A stretch of DNA of 64,000 bases, taken from positions 62,001 through 126,000 of the forward strand of contig NZ_JAMBOE010000009.1 in the NCBI RefSeq assembly GCF_023715465.1, written 5' to 3'. The notes below the pieces were generated by a model. The model had not been told where the DNA came from. It ran no database searches and saw nothing but the letters and a program-made list of their open reading frames with translations. The first letter of the stretch is position 1. Every line of letters starts with the position of its first letter. Below, one piece after another: positions 24,808 to 34,452 of this stretch. Source of the DNA: Paenibacillus macerans. GTDB taxonomy: Bacteria; Bacillota; Bacilli; Paenibacillales; Paenibacillaceae. A program made the position numbers and the translations under genes.

Positions 24808-26631
24808 ATGATGATCCGCAGCATTTACCGCAATTATTTCAAAAACAACTTGTTCATGAAAATCATCCTGGTTTTTTCGGTCATTACGATCGTTACGATC
24901 ATTACGTTCTCCTACCTGATGTTCAAGTTCATGTCGGAGTCCGCGGTGCAGAGACAGCTGGACATTCAGAAACGGGCGATTGAAAGCGTAAGCAATTATA
25001 TCGGCGGCAAATACGACTCAGTGCAGGCCATGGTGCGGGACATCTACCGGGACAGCGAGCTCGCTTCCAATACGTCCTATTTCCTGGAGCACCCGTATCA
25101 GGATTATGTGCGGTACCGGCTGGATCGTTTTTATACGGAAAATAGTTCTTTGACGGATACGGTGCTGTATTTCCGCAATCAGGTGGAGGATAATCCGGAT
25201 ATCCGCAGCCTGATGCTGTACAGCGCGGACCAGCAGCATTTGTATGCCTTTGGCAACGACAAGCAGTTTAAAATCATCTCCACCAACGCCGCCCGCTCGT
25301 ACATCCCGGATGTTATGTACCAGCAGGACAGTTCGAACGTGGCGGCGGCCAACATTTGGGTGCGCAAAGCGGCGAGTTTGCCGGATACGCCGATGTATTC
25401 CGTCCGTGTGCCGGTCAACAACAACCAGTCGCTGCGGAATATCGGACAGCTTGTGGTTTATTTTGATACGGACAAGATTTGGAACAGCATGGCTTATTAC
25501 AAACAAGACTTGAAAGGTTCCATTTTGGTCATCTCCGCCAACGGGGACGTGCTGTTCGATTCCTCCGGCACATACTACGGCCGGAAATACCCGTACAACG
25601 AGCAGTTAAACTCGATTTACGACAGCGGTGTGTTGGGCGGGGGGACGATCGTCACCAAGCTGACGCAAAGCCAGGGCGGATTTACGGTGCTGAGCGCCGT
25701 GCCGAAACAGGAACTCGCCAACACGTACGTTGGGCTAAGGAATACGATTCTTACCGTCAGCATCATCTGCATCTTTTTTGCGATTATGATTCCGTCGCTG
25801 TTCATCAGCAATTTCGCCAAACGGATGTACGGGATCATCCGGTTTACGCGCAAGGTGCGGGGCGGGGATTTGACAGCGCGGATCGCTGATTCGCGGGAGG
25901 ACGAGCTGGGGCAGATTTCCCGGAGCTTTAACGAGATGCTTGATGAGCTGAATCAATACATCGAAAGGGTGTACAAGGCCGAAATCAAGCAGCAGCAGAC
26001 CGAGCTGGTGGCGCTTCAGGCCAGGATCAACCCGCATTTCCTGTACAACACGCTGGAGGTGATCCGCATGCGGGCCATCTCCCAAGGGGCGAGGGACGTC
26101 GGCGAGATGATCTACAGCTTGTCCGTGTTGTTCAAAAGCCTGGTGCAGCAGAAAAAAATCTACACCCTGAAAGACGAACTGGAGGCCTGCCGGCTGTACC
26201 TGGAGTTGTTCAGAATCCGCTATAAAGACAGATTCAATTATAAGATCGTAGCCGATCCGGCCCTTTTCGGCAAATCGGTGATGAAGCTTTGGCTGCAGCC
26301 GATCATTGAAAATTACATCGTCCACGGCATCAGAACCGATCGGGACGATAACCGCTTGACGGTCAGAGTTCAGGAGGAGGGGGATATGCTGACGGCCGTC
26401 GTTCAAGATAACGGGAAAGGAATTGATCAAGGCAGGCTGGCCGAAATCCGCGAAGCACTGGAGAGCAAGGAAGAGCCGGAGGAAATGTTCGGACTTCGCA
26501 GCGTTCATAGCCGGCTAAGGTTTTTGTACGGGCCTGCATACGGGATTGAAATCGAAAGCCCGCCTGGAGAAGGGACAACGATTGTAGTACGTTATCCAAA
26601 TCGGGAAGGAACGGATGCTGAAGATGTATAA
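24808..26631 (+). CDS. YesM-type sensor histidine kinase
   Basis: 607 residues from the ATG at 24808 after GGAGGAGGGG; an earlier in-frame start at 24748 lies upstream of the promoter -10. There is a transmembrane helix at ~17-42, a large extracellular sensor region, a second helix near 300-325, a HAMP domain ('FTRKVRGGDLTARIAD') and the His_kinase family domain with phospho-acceptor H410 in 'LQARINPHFLYNTLE'. The ATP-binding part has 'LQPIIENYIVHG' and 'DNGKGI'. YesM-type kinases in Paenibacillus sense extracellular carbohydrates and act through a YesN-type regulator, which is the overlapping next gene. The presumed target is the ABC/glycosidase operon downstream. Confidence 0.93.
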   Translation: MMIRSIYRNYFKNNLFMKIILVFSVITIVTIITFSYLMFKFMSESAVQRQLDIQKRAIESVSNYIGGKYDSVQAMVRDIYRDSELASNTSYFLEHPYQDYVRYRLDRFYTENSSLTDTVLYFRNQVEDNPDIRSLMLYSADQQHLYAFGNDKQFKIISTNAARSYIPDVMYQQDSSNVAAANIWVRKAASLPDTPMYSVRVPVNNNQSLRNIGQLVVYFDTDKIWNSMAYYKQDLKGSILVISANGDVLFDSSGTYYGRKYPYNEQLNSIYDSGVLGGGTIVTKLTQSQGGFTVLSAVPKQELANTYVGLRNTILTVSIICIFFAIMIPSLFISNFAKRMYGIIRFTRKVRGGDLTARIADSREDELGQISRSFNEMLDELNQYIERVYKAEIKQQQTELVALQARINPHFLYNTLEVIRMRAISQGARDVGEMIYSLSVLFKSLVQQKKIYTLKDELEACRLYLELFRIRYKDRFNYKIVADPALFGKSVMKLWLQPIIENYIVHGIRTDRDDNRLTVRVQEEGDMLTAVVQDNGKGIDQGRLAEIREALESKEEPEEMFGLRSVHSRLRFLYGPAYGIEIESPPGEGTTIVVRYPNREGTDAEDV

Positions 26632-28168
26632 AGTGTTTATTGTCGATGATGAGCCTTTTATCATTGAAGGGCTGTACGATATTCTGGATTGGCCGTCGTT
26701 CGGACTGGAAATTGTCGGGCACGCGGAAAACGGGCGGCAGGCGCTGGACGCGCTGCAAACCACGCCGGCCGACGTGCTGATCACCGACATTTCGATGCCG
26801 GTGATGAACGGCTTGAGCTTGATTTCCGAAGCGCGTAAGCGGCATAAGGATCTCAAGGCGATCATTCTGAGCGGCTTCAATGAGTTTGATTATCTGAAAG
26901 AAGGCATGCGGCTGGGCATCGAAAATTATTTGCTGAAGCCGATCAATGTGGAGGAACTGGAATCCACGCTGCGCAATACGGTGGAAAAATTGGACAGCCA
27001 GCGGTCCGAGGAATTGTACGATGCTTACGACGTGCAGATTCTCAAAGACAATACGTTATACCGCTGGCTGACCGGGCAGATCGCGGCCAGGGAATTTGCC
27101 GAGCGGGCCGAACTGCTGAGCCTTTCCTTAAACGGGCCTTTCATGGCCGTAGCTGTGCTGCGAACGGGCGGCACCCAAAATGAAACCTTTGATGAAACAG
27201 TTAAGTTTATGAAAACGAACAATGAAATTACGCCTTTCCGCGACGTTGACGGCGACATCGTGCTGATTGGCATGCTGCCGACCGCAGCCGAAGGGAAGCA
27301 GGATTTTCTCGCTAAGCTGCAGGAGCTTAAGGAAGCGCTTGCCGCCCGGCATACGCCGGTCCAAATCGGCGTCGGAAGCGCCCGCAGGCTGCGGCAGGAG
27401 GGTGCGCTGCGGTGTGAAGAAGGCGCTGCAAGCTACCAGGAGGCCAAACGGGCGCTGGAGTATTTTATGATCTATCCGGATCGGCCGATCATGGAATATA
27501 AGTCGCTGGAAGCCGATAAGGGAGGCGACGGCGGCGCCGTATCCCTGCCTTGGGACGAGTATGCCAAGCTTATTTTGGCCCGGGACGGGGAAGGATTAAA
27601 GCAGCGGATCCAAGCCGACTTTGCGGAGCTGCAGCAAACGCCGGGTATCCGCCCGGAGGACCTGCACAACGCTGCGCTTGAACTGGTTGTGAGATTTAAA
27701 ATGGAGCTAAAAGAGATCAAGCACACCGACGAGACGGACATCTTCCGGAAAGGGCTGGACCGGGTGCAGGGCAGCGCCGCGTTCTCCGAACTGGTGCGGC
27801 ATCTTCAGGGCGTGGCGGAGGAAACGGTCGGTTCGCTGCTGCAGGATGCCAAAAATCCGGTGGTGAGCCAGGTGCTGGAGTACATCCACGGCCATTATGC
27901 CGACGAGCTTTCCTTGAAAACGCTGGGCGCACAATACCATATCCACCCCGTTTATTTAGGCCAGCTGTTTCATAAGGAGACGGGGGGGTCTTTTGCGGAA
28001 TATATCAATAAATACCGGATTGAAAAAGCAAAGCAGCAGCTCAAAAACACCAATTTGAAGGTGCATGAGATCGCCCGCAATGTGGGATATTGGGAGATCG
28101 GCTATTTTTACAAGCAGTTTCGGAAATATGTTGGCATCTCGCCCACCGATTTCAAAGCCCTTCATTAG
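26615..28168 (+). CDS. YesN-type response regulator (receiver plus AraC HTH)
   Basis: 517 residues. The N-terminal receiver has 'FIVDDEP', the phospho-acceptor D58 in 'VLITDISMPVMNG', and 'YLLKPIN'. A central region of ~270 residues typical of YesN proteins links it to a C-terminal AraC double helix-turn-helix ('LSLKTLGAQYHIHPVYLGQ', 'VGYWEIGYFYKQFRKYVG'). The gene starts inside the end of the kinase gene (17-bp overlap), so the two proteins are made together. It probably activates the substrate-binding-protein promoter region just downstream. Confidence 0.93.
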   Translation: MLKMYKVFIVDDEPFIIEGLYDILDWPSFGLEIVGHAENGRQALDALQTTPADVLITDISMPVMNGLSLISEARKRHKDLKAIILSGFNEFDYLKEGMRLGIENYLLKPINVEELESTLRNTVEKLDSQRSEELYDAYDVQILKDNTLYRWLTGQIAAREFAERAELLSLSLNGPFMAVAVLRTGGTQNETFDETVKFMKTNNEITPFRDVDGDIVLIGMLPTAAEGKQDFLAKLQELKEALAARHTPVQIGVGSARRLRQEGALRCEEGAASYQEAKRALEYFMIYPDRPIMEYKSLEADKGGDGGAVSLPWDEYAKLILARDGEGLKQRIQADFAELQQTPGIRPEDLHNAALELVVRFKMELKEIKHTDETDIFRKGLDRVQGSAAFSELVRHLQGVAEETVGSLLQDAKNPVVSQVLEYIHGHYADELSLKTLGAQYHIHPVYLGQLFHKETGGSFAEYINKYRIEKAKQQLKNTNLKVHEIARNVGYWEIGYFYKQFRKYVGISPTDFKALH

Positions 28169-28190
28169 CATACGATACAACAACGGGAGC

Positions 28191-28260
28191 ACCCGGGGTA
28201 AAGGAAAGGAACTAACTCCTTATGTAAGGGATTCCATTCTTTATCCCGGGGTATTTTTTT
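28191..28260 (+). terminator. Structured terminator after the response regulator
   Basis: ACCCGGGGTAAAG pairs imperfectly with CTTTATCCCGGGGT, enclosing a smaller AAGGA..TCCTT hairpin, and the stem runs into TATTTTTTT. It separates the regulatory pair from the transport genes. Confidence 0.75.
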
Positions 28261-28314
28261 GCCGCGAATCTTTTCTTTAATTTGTACCCTGATTTATTAA
28301 ATTTAGCTTCTTTT

Positions 28315-28328
28315 TGAAACGGCTTTCA
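28315..28328 (+). promoter_or_regulatory. Possible cre-like palindrome upstream of the solute-binding protein
   Basis: TGAAACGGCTTTCA differs from the cre consensus TGNAANCGNWNNCA at one core position. It lies 58 bp before the lipoprotein gene, consistent with CcpA control of the importer but not proven. Confidence 0.35.
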
Positions 28329-28385
28329 TCCGGTAAGGTTGTATTAGATAAACTACAGAAATTCATTCAAAAGGGAGGATCCAGC

Positions 28386-29882
28386 ATGAGTAGAAGCAAA
28401 AGAAGCTTTTCTTTCGCACTCGCGATGCTAACGGCTTTGGTGTTTGTGTTAAGCGCTTGCGGAGGAGGCAAAAACAGCGCTGAGGGCAACTCGCCAGCAA
28501 CTGGAGGGGACTCGGGCAAAACCGTAAACCTCATTTGGTACACGATCGGCACTCCGCAAAAAGACGTGGACAAAGTCATGGAAGAAGTCAGCAAGTACAC
28601 GAAGGAAAAAATCAATGCCACGGTTACGATGAAAATGGTCGACTGGGGTGACTACTCGCAAAAGATGCAGGTTAACGTTGCTTCCGGGGAACCGATGGAC
28701 ATTTTGTTCACCGCTTCCGGCTCCGGTAGTTTTGATTATGTGCAAAACGCCAGAAAAGGCGCGTTTATGGAGCTCGACGATTTGCTTGAGCAATACGGAA
28801 AAGACCTGAAAAGCACGATCAATCCGGCGTTCCTGGAAGGCTCCAAGGTCGACGGCCATAACTATGGTATTCCGGCCAATAAAGAGCTTCCACAGCTGGA
28901 GGCATGGTTCTTTAACAAGAGCCTTCTTGACAAATACAATTTGGATATCGAAGGTGTCCGGTCTTTGGATAGTCTGGAACCGCTCTTGAAAACGATCAAG
29001 GAAAAAGAGCCTGGCGTAACGCCGTTTGCGATGGATAAAAAATATATTCCTTACGTTCCGTATGATTACATTATCCAAGACCTGCCGATGGCGGTAAAAC
29101 TGGACACCACCGACTATAAAATCGTCAACATTTTGGAAACTCCGGAAATGCAGGAAGCCCTGAAAACGATGCACAAATATTATAAAGCGGGTTATGTCGC
29201 TCCTGAAGCGGCAACGACCGGATCCATCGAGGATCTGAAAAAGTCCGGCAACTGGCTGTTATTCCGGCAACAAACTCAGCCGCTGGCCGACAATATGTTG
29301 TCCGCAAGTTTTGGATACCCGGTCGTATCCACGCCGGCGAGCGACGCCATCGTTACGAATACTTCAGTTCAAGGCTCGATCATGGCCATTTCCGCCAACT
29401 CCGAATATCCGGAGAAAGCGATGGAATTCCTGAACCTGCTGAATACCGATCCGGTGCTGCGCAACATGATCGACTCCGGGATCGAAGGCGTGCACTACAA
29501 GAAAGTCGACGACAAGCACATGGAAAACCTGGCGGAATCGAAAAATTACGACATGCCGTCCTACTCCTTGGGCAACAACATGCTGCTCTATTTGAACCCG
29601 AACGATCCCGACGACAAATGGGAGCAGTTCAAGCAGTTTAACGCTTCCGGCGTCAATTCGCCGATCCTGAGCTTTAACTTCGACAGCACGAAAGTGGCTA
29701 CCGAAATGGCTGCTGTTCAAAATGTGAGAGAGCAATTTTGGTCCTCACTGATGACCGGGACCGTCGATCCGGAAGAATATCTTCCGAAAGCGATTCAAAA
29801 ATTTAAAGAGGCCGGTCTTGACAAGGTCATGGCCGAAGCCCAAGCACAGCTTGATGCCTGGAGAGCTGAGAACAACAAGTAA
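28386..29882 (+). CDS. Extracellular solute-binding lipoprotein (sugar ABC importer)
   Basis: 498 residues from the ATG at 28386, with GGGAGG upstream. Residues 1-24 are a lipoprotein signal with lipobox 'VLSAC', so the protein is anchored outside the membrane by the cysteine. The rest is a family-1 type sugar-binding fold with a DUF3502-like C-terminal region, seen in the LipO-type proteins of Paenibacillus and in oligosaccharide-binding proteins such as the pneumococcal N-glycan binder. It should capture the oligosaccharide for the two permeases that follow. No ATPase subunit is encoded here, so a shared MsmX-like ATPase is likely. Confidence 0.92.
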   Translation: MSRSKRSFSFALAMLTALVFVLSACGGGKNSAEGNSPATGGDSGKTVNLIWYTIGTPQKDVDKVMEEVSKYTKEKINATVTMKMVDWGDYSQKMQVNVASGEPMDILFTASGSGSFDYVQNARKGAFMELDDLLEQYGKDLKSTINPAFLEGSKVDGHNYGIPANKELPQLEAWFFNKSLLDKYNLDIEGVRSLDSLEPLLKTIKEKEPGVTPFAMDKKYIPYVPYDYIIQDLPMAVKLDTTDYKIVNILETPEMQEALKTMHKYYKAGYVAPEAATTGSIEDLKKSGNWLLFRQQTQPLADNMLSASFGYPVVSTPASDAIVTNTSVQGSIMAISANSEYPEKAMEFLNLLNTDPVLRNMIDSGIEGVHYKKVDDKHMENLAESKNYDMPSYSLGNNMLLYLNPNDPDDKWEQFKQFNASGVNSPILSFNFDSTKVATEMAAVQNVREQFWSSLMTGTVDPEEYLPKAIQKFKEAGLDKVMAEAQAQLDAWRAENNK

Positions 29883-29906
29883 CATTTAGGGAAACTGAAC
29901 ATTTGA

Positions 29907-29942
29907 GGATCGGGCGGGTGAACGTTGCGCCCGATCCTTTTT
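29907..29942 (+). terminator. Intercistronic attenuator between binding protein and permeases
   Basis: A 10-bp stem (GGATCGGGCG / CGCCCGATCC) followed by T5, 30 bp before the first permease gene. Such hairpins commonly keep binding-protein mRNA in excess over permease mRNA. Confidence 0.8.
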
Positions 29943-29971
29943 GATTATAAAGACAGGAGGGGAACACAAAG

Positions 29972-30901
29972 ATGGCCGCATTTTTCAAAAATGTGCTCAA
30001 AAACAAAGTCATGTTATTTATGGTGTTGCCGGGGGCCATTTGGTTTTTCTTTTTCTCATATCTCCCCCTGGTCGGCACCGTGGCCGCCTTTAAGCAGTAC
30101 CGTTTTAGCCGCGAAGGGTTCTGGGCCAGCCTGGCCAAAAGTGAGTGGGTCGGGTGGGACAACTTCAAGTTCCTGTTCATGACGGACGACGCTTTTACCA
30201 TAACGCGCAACACGCTGCTGTATAACCTTGCGTTTATTTTTATCGGACTGGTGCTTTCCGTGGCGATGGCGATCATCCTCTCCGAACTGGCCGGCAAAAT
30301 GATGGCCAAAGTGTATCAAACCGGGATGTTTCTGCCGTATTTTCTGTCCTGGGTTATCGTCGGCTACTTTGCCTTCAGCTTCCTGAGCATGGACCGGGGG
30401 ATGCTCAATCAAATCCTCGGCTGGTTTGGCGCCGAACCGATCAATTGGTATTCGGAGCCGAAGTATTGGCCGTATATATTGGTGTTCGTCAATTTGTGGA
30501 AAATGGTCGGCTACAACAGCGTTGTGTACCTGGCTTCCATCATGGGCATCGACAAATCGCTGTACGAAGCGGCCATGATCGACGGCGCGAGCAAATGGCA
30601 GCAGGTCCGCAACATCACGATTCCGCTGCTCTCCCCGATCATCATTATTATGACACTGCTGGCGGTGGGCAAGATCTTCTACGCGGACTTCGGTTTGTTC
30701 TATCAGGTGCCGAGGGATTCCGGTACGCTCTACGCCGTAACCAACGTCATCGACACTTACGTATACCGCGGTCTTAAGACGACCGGGGAAATCGGCATGA
30801 GTACGGCGGCAGGGCTTTATCAATCGGTCGTCGGTTTTGTACTCGTCATCGTTTCAAACTTCATCGTGCGCAAAATCGACAAAGACAGCGCCCTATTCTA
30901 A
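29972..30901 (+). CDS. ABC sugar permease, LplB type
   Basis: 309 residues with six predicted membrane helices. The EAA loop that contacts the ATPase is 'YEAAMIDGASKWQQVRNITI'. This length and pattern match LplB-type MalF-family permeases that pair with YtcP-type proteins. It forms the inner-membrane channel with the next gene product, delivering oligosaccharides to the cytoplasm. It is 25 bp from its partner gene. Confidence 0.93.
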   Translation: MAAFFKNVLKNKVMLFMVLPGAIWFFFFSYLPLVGTVAAFKQYRFSREGFWASLAKSEWVGWDNFKFLFMTDDAFTITRNTLLYNLAFIFIGLVLSVAMAIILSELAGKMMAKVYQTGMFLPYFLSWVIVGYFAFSFLSMDRGMLNQILGWFGAEPINWYSEPKYWPYILVFVNLWKMVGYNSVVYLASIMGIDKSLYEAAMIDGASKWQQVRNITIPLLSPIIIIMTLLAVGKIFYADFGLFYQVPRDSGTLYAVTNVIDTYVYRGLKTTGEIGMSTAAGLYQSVVGFVLVIVSNFIVRKIDKDSALF

Positions 30902-30926
30902 TTCAAGCTGAAAGGAGTGTCAGACT

Positions 30927-31844
30927 ATGGCGGAGGTTGTCAGAAAACACAAGGATTTTCATAATGTCTCACGCGGATGGAACACCGTTTTGCACCTGAT
31001 CGCAGGCATATTCTCTTTTATGTGCGTGTTCCCCTTTTTGTTCGTCGTCATCATTTCTTTAACCGATGAAAAAACGCTGGCCACGGACGGGTACCGGTTG
31101 TTTCCGGCCAAATGGAGCCTGGGGGCTTACCGTTTCGTGTTCGAAAGCGGGGACTCGCTGCTTCGCTCCTACGGGGTGACGATTTTGGTTACCGTGGCGG
31201 GCACGATCCTCAGCTTGGTGCTGATCGCGCTGTACGCTTATGCGATATCGCGGAAAAGCTTCCGCTACCGGCGGTTTTTCTCCGTGTTTGCGATCGTGAC
31301 CATGCTGTTTAACGGCGGGATGATTCCGACTTATATGGTCGTGTCCCAACTCATGGGTCTGAAGGATACGCTGTGGGCGTTGATTTTGCCGCTGGCGATG
31401 AACGCCTTCTACATCATGATTCTTCGTACGTTTTACAGCACCAGCGTGCCTGAAGCAGTCATCGAATCGGCGCGCATCGACGGAGCGGGCGATTTCTACA
31501 TTTTCCTGCGCATCGTATTGCCGCTGTCGCTGCCGGGCCTGGCTACGATCGGCCTGTTCAGCACCTTGGGCTACTGGAACGACTGGTTTAACGCCTTGCT
31601 GTACATCGACAATCCGAATCTCGTGCCGCTGCAATCGATGTTAATGCGGATCGAATCGAGCATCCAGTTCATCCAGCAAAACTCGCAAAACAGCTCGCTG
31701 AGCTTGCAGGCGCTGTCGTCGATTCCGCAGGACACAGCGCGTATGGCGATGGTCGTGCTGGCGACGCTGCCGATTATTTTTGCCTATCCATTTTTCCAAC
31801 GCTACTTTGTGCAGGGGCTTACGGTAGGGGCCGTTAAAGAATAG
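30927..31844 (+). CDS. ABC sugar permease, YtcP/LplC type
   Basis: 305 residues, MalG-like, with six hydrophobic segments and an EAA loop 'PEAVIESARIDGAGDFYIFL'. The C-terminus 'YFVQGLTVGAVKE' is characteristic of the YtcP/LplC branch. It is the partner of the preceding permease. GGAGTG ribosome site upstream. A family D repeat separates it from the first glycosidase gene, so continued transcription into the enzymes must pass through that repeat unless a new promoter is used. Confidence 0.93.
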   Translation: MAEVVRKHKDFHNVSRGWNTVLHLIAGIFSFMCVFPFLFVVIISLTDEKTLATDGYRLFPAKWSLGAYRFVFESGDSLLRSYGVTILVTVAGTILSLVLIALYAYAISRKSFRYRRFFSVFAIVTMLFNGGMIPTYMVVSQLMGLKDTLWALILPLAMNAFYIMILRTFYSTSVPEAVIESARIDGAGDFYIFLRIVLPLSLPGLATIGLFSTLGYWNDWFNALLYIDNPNLVPLQSMLMRIESSIQFIQQNSQNSSLSLQALSSIPQDTARMAMVVLATLPIIFAYPFFQRYFVQGLTVGAVKE

Positions 31845-31919
31845 GAGAGGCCAGGAACCGGCTCGACCTAGATATGGTGCTTGATAGCCGGTTACTGGAA
31901 CGACAGACCGTCGGCCTGC

Positions 31920-32120
31920 AAAATAGCGGTACTTTATGTACTTATTATCAGGAGTCCTGGCATGTTCGTTTTCATTAGCGGCATTTTATGTACTTATTTT
32001 CCTGTTAATGGTCCAGAACAAGGGCATTTCCTTGCGACGAAGGAAAATAGCGACATAAATTTCCCCTATTTCTCGCAAATGAAATGATATCAACGATATA
32101 GCGACATTTTTTGTTCTTAA
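31920..32120 (+). repeat. Intergenic repeat family D, copy 2
   Basis: It begins AAATAGCGGTACTTTATGTA and contains CATTAGCGGCATTTTATGTA, then inverted counterparts (GAAAATAGCGACATAAATTT and ATAGCGACATTTTTTGTTCT). It occupies most of the gap between the permease and GH3 genes and ends about 30 bp before the GH3 start. Confidence 0.8.
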
Positions 32121-32151
32121 CACGCATTTAAAATTAAGCGAGGTGGAGCGT

Positions 32152-34446
32152 TTGCTATACAAAGACAGCACGAAGCCGGTCCCGGAACGGGTCGAACATC
32201 TGCTTGGGCTGATGACCGTGGAAGAGAAGGTCGGGCAATTGGTTCAGCCGTTTGGCTGGCAAACCTACGAGTATGTGAACGGCGAGATCCGGCTGACGGA
32301 GTCGTTTAAAGAGCAGGTGAAAAACGGCGGCATCGGCTCGCTGTACGGCGTGCTGCGGGCCGACCCGTGGACGGGCGTCACGCTTGAAACCGGCCTGTCG
32401 CCACGCGAAGGCGCTGAGGCCGTGAACGCGATCCAGCGTTACGCGATCGAGAACTCGCGGCTGGGCATCCCGATCCTGATCGGGGAGGAATGCTCGCACG
32501 GCCATATGGCGATCGGCGCGACCGTGTTCCCGGTGCCGCTGTCGCTCGGCAGCACCTGGAACGTGGACTTGTACCGCGAGATGTGCCGGGCGGTGGCCCG
32601 GGAGACGCGCAGCCAAGGTGGCGCGGTCACGTACTCGCCGGTCCTGGACGTTGTGCGCGATCCGCGCTGGGGCCGGACCGAGGAATGTTTTGGCGAAGAC
32701 GCTTATTTGATCGGCGAGATGGCCGTGGCTTCGGTCGAGGGGCTGCAGGGCGAAAGCCTGGACGGCGTGGACAGTGTGGCCGCGACGCTCAAGCATTTCG
32801 TCGGTTACGGCAGCTCCGAGGGCGGCCGCAACGCGGGCCCGGTGCATATGGGGCGGCGCGAGCTGCTGGAGGTGGATATGCTGCCGTTCCGCAAGGCAGT
32901 CGAAGCGGGGGCGGCGTCTGTCATGCCGGCCTATAACGAAATCGACGGCGTGCCTTGCACGACCAATAAGGAACTGTTGGACGGCGAGCTGCGCGGCGAG
33001 TGGGGTTTTGACGGCATGGTCATCACCGACTGCGGCGCGATTGACATGCTGGCTTCCGGTCACGATGTGGCCGCGGACGGGCGCGACGCCGCTGTCCAGG
33101 CAATTCGCGCGGGCATCGATATGGAAATGTCCGGCGAAATGTTCGGTAAACATCTGCTGGAAGCGTTGCGCTCCGGCGAGCTGGAGGAAGCGGTGCTCGA
33201 TGGGGCGGTCCGCCGTGTGCTGACGCTGAAGTTCCGGCTGGGCCTGTTCGAGAACCCTTACGGCGACCCGGACCGGGCGGAGCGGGTGATCGGCAGTGCG
33301 GAGCATGTGGAGCTGGCGCGGAAGCTGGCGGGCGAAGGCATCGTGCTGTTGAAGAACAGCGGCGTGCTGCCGCTATCCCCGGACGCCGGGAAAATCGCCG
33401 TGATCGGCCCCAACGCCGATGTGGGCTACAACCAGCTTGGCGACTACACCTCGCCGCAGCCGCGGTCCAAGGTGACCACCGTGCTCGGCGGCATCCGCAG
33501 CAAGCTGGCGGCTGCGCCTGAGCGGGTGGTGTACGCCCCGGGCTGTCGGATTAAAGGCGACTCCCGGGAAGGCTTCGAAACCGCCTTGTCCTGCGCGGAG
33601 CAGGCGGACACCATAGTCATGGTCGTCGGCGGCTCCAGCGCGCGCGATTTCGGTGAAGGCAGTATCGACTTGAAGACCGGAGCTTCGAAGGTCACCGGGA
33701 ATTCCTGGAGCGACATGGATTGCGGCGAAGGCATCGACCGCATGTCGCTGGCATTGTCCGGGGTGCAGCTCGAGCTGATTCAAGAAATCCACAAATTGGG
33801 TAAACCGCTGGTAGTGGTTTACATTAACGGGCGGCCGATCGCGGAGCCGTGGGTCGACGAGCATGCCGACGCCATTTTGGAGGCGTGGTATCCGGGGCAG
33901 GAGGGCGGACACGCCGTGGCTGACATTTTGTTCGGCGATGTGAATCCGTCCGGACGCCTGACGATCTCAATTCCGAAGCATGTCGGGCAGCTTCCGGTGT
34001 ATTACAACGGCAAACGTTCGCGGGGCAAAAGATACCTCGAGGATGATTCGCAGCCGCGTTATCCGTTTGGGTACGGGCTAGGCTACACGGAATTCAGCTA
34101 TGCCGGATTGACCGTTCAGCCGGAGGCGATTTTGCCGGGTGAAACGGTCAAAGTGACGGTGGATGTCACGAATACCGGTGAGCGCGCCGGAGCGGAGGTC
34201 GTACAGCTGTACATCACCGATGTGGCCAGCACTGTAACCAGACCGGCGAAGGAGCTGAAAGGATTCCGCAAGGTGTGGCTTGCTCCGGGGGAAACCCGGA
34301 GGGTCGAGCTTACGCTCGGCGCGGAGGAACTGCAATATATCGGGCCTGATTACAAACCGGTCGTCGAACCGGGGGAATTTCATGTTCATGTAGGCAAAAA
34401 CGTAAACGATACGCTGAGCGCCAAGTTTTTTGTGCGGGAGGGTTAA
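32152..34446 (+). CDS. GH3 beta-glycosidase (beta-glucosidase/xylosidase type)
   Basis: 764 residues if started at the TTG at 32152, which has GAGGTGG 5 bp upstream; a GTG at 32143 is an alternative. The N-terminal TIM barrel has 'LKHFVGYG' and the nucleophile D293 in 'MVITDCGAID'. The alpha/beta sandwich domain and a C-terminal FnIII-like domain ('YPFGYGLGYTEFSY') follow. GH3 enzymes hydrolyse beta-linked glucosides, xylosides or N-acetylglucosaminides. The NagZ-type KHFPGHG motif is absent, favouring a glucosidase or xylosidase. There is no signal peptide, so it should act in the cytoplasm on imported oligosaccharides. It is followed after 6 bp by a GH38 gene. Confidence 0.88.
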   Translation: MLYKDSTKPVPERVEHLLGLMTVEEKVGQLVQPFGWQTYEYVNGEIRLTESFKEQVKNGGIGSLYGVLRADPWTGVTLETGLSPREGAEAVNAIQRYAIENSRLGIPILIGEECSHGHMAIGATVFPVPLSLGSTWNVDLYREMCRAVARETRSQGGAVTYSPVLDVVRDPRWGRTEECFGEDAYLIGEMAVASVEGLQGESLDGVDSVAATLKHFVGYGSSEGGRNAGPVHMGRRELLEVDMLPFRKAVEAGAASVMPAYNEIDGVPCTTNKELLDGELRGEWGFDGMVITDCGAIDMLASGHDVAADGRDAAVQAIRAGIDMEMSGEMFGKHLLEALRSGELEEAVLDGAVRRVLTLKFRLGLFENPYGDPDRAERVIGSAEHVELARKLAGEGIVLLKNSGVLPLSPDAGKIAVIGPNADVGYNQLGDYTSPQPRSKVTTVLGGIRSKLAAAPERVVYAPGCRIKGDSREGFETALSCAEQADTIVMVVGGSSARDFGEGSIDLKTGASKVTGNSWSDMDCGEGIDRMSLALSGVQLELIQEIHKLGKPLVVVYINGRPIAEPWVDEHADAILEAWYPGQEGGHAVADILFGDVNPSGRLTISIPKHVGQLPVYYNGKRSRGKRYLEDDSQPRYPFGYGLGYTEFSYAGLTVQPEAILPGETVKVTVDVTNTGERAGAEVVQLYITDVASTVTRPAKELKGFRKVWLAPGETRRVELTLGAEELQYIGPDYKPVVEPGEFHVHVGKNVNDTLSAKFFVREG

Positions 34447-34452
34447 TGAAAA

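Noticed and set aside
32155..33306. 383-residue minus-strand frame
   Set aside because: Shadow of the GH3 gene; no domain.
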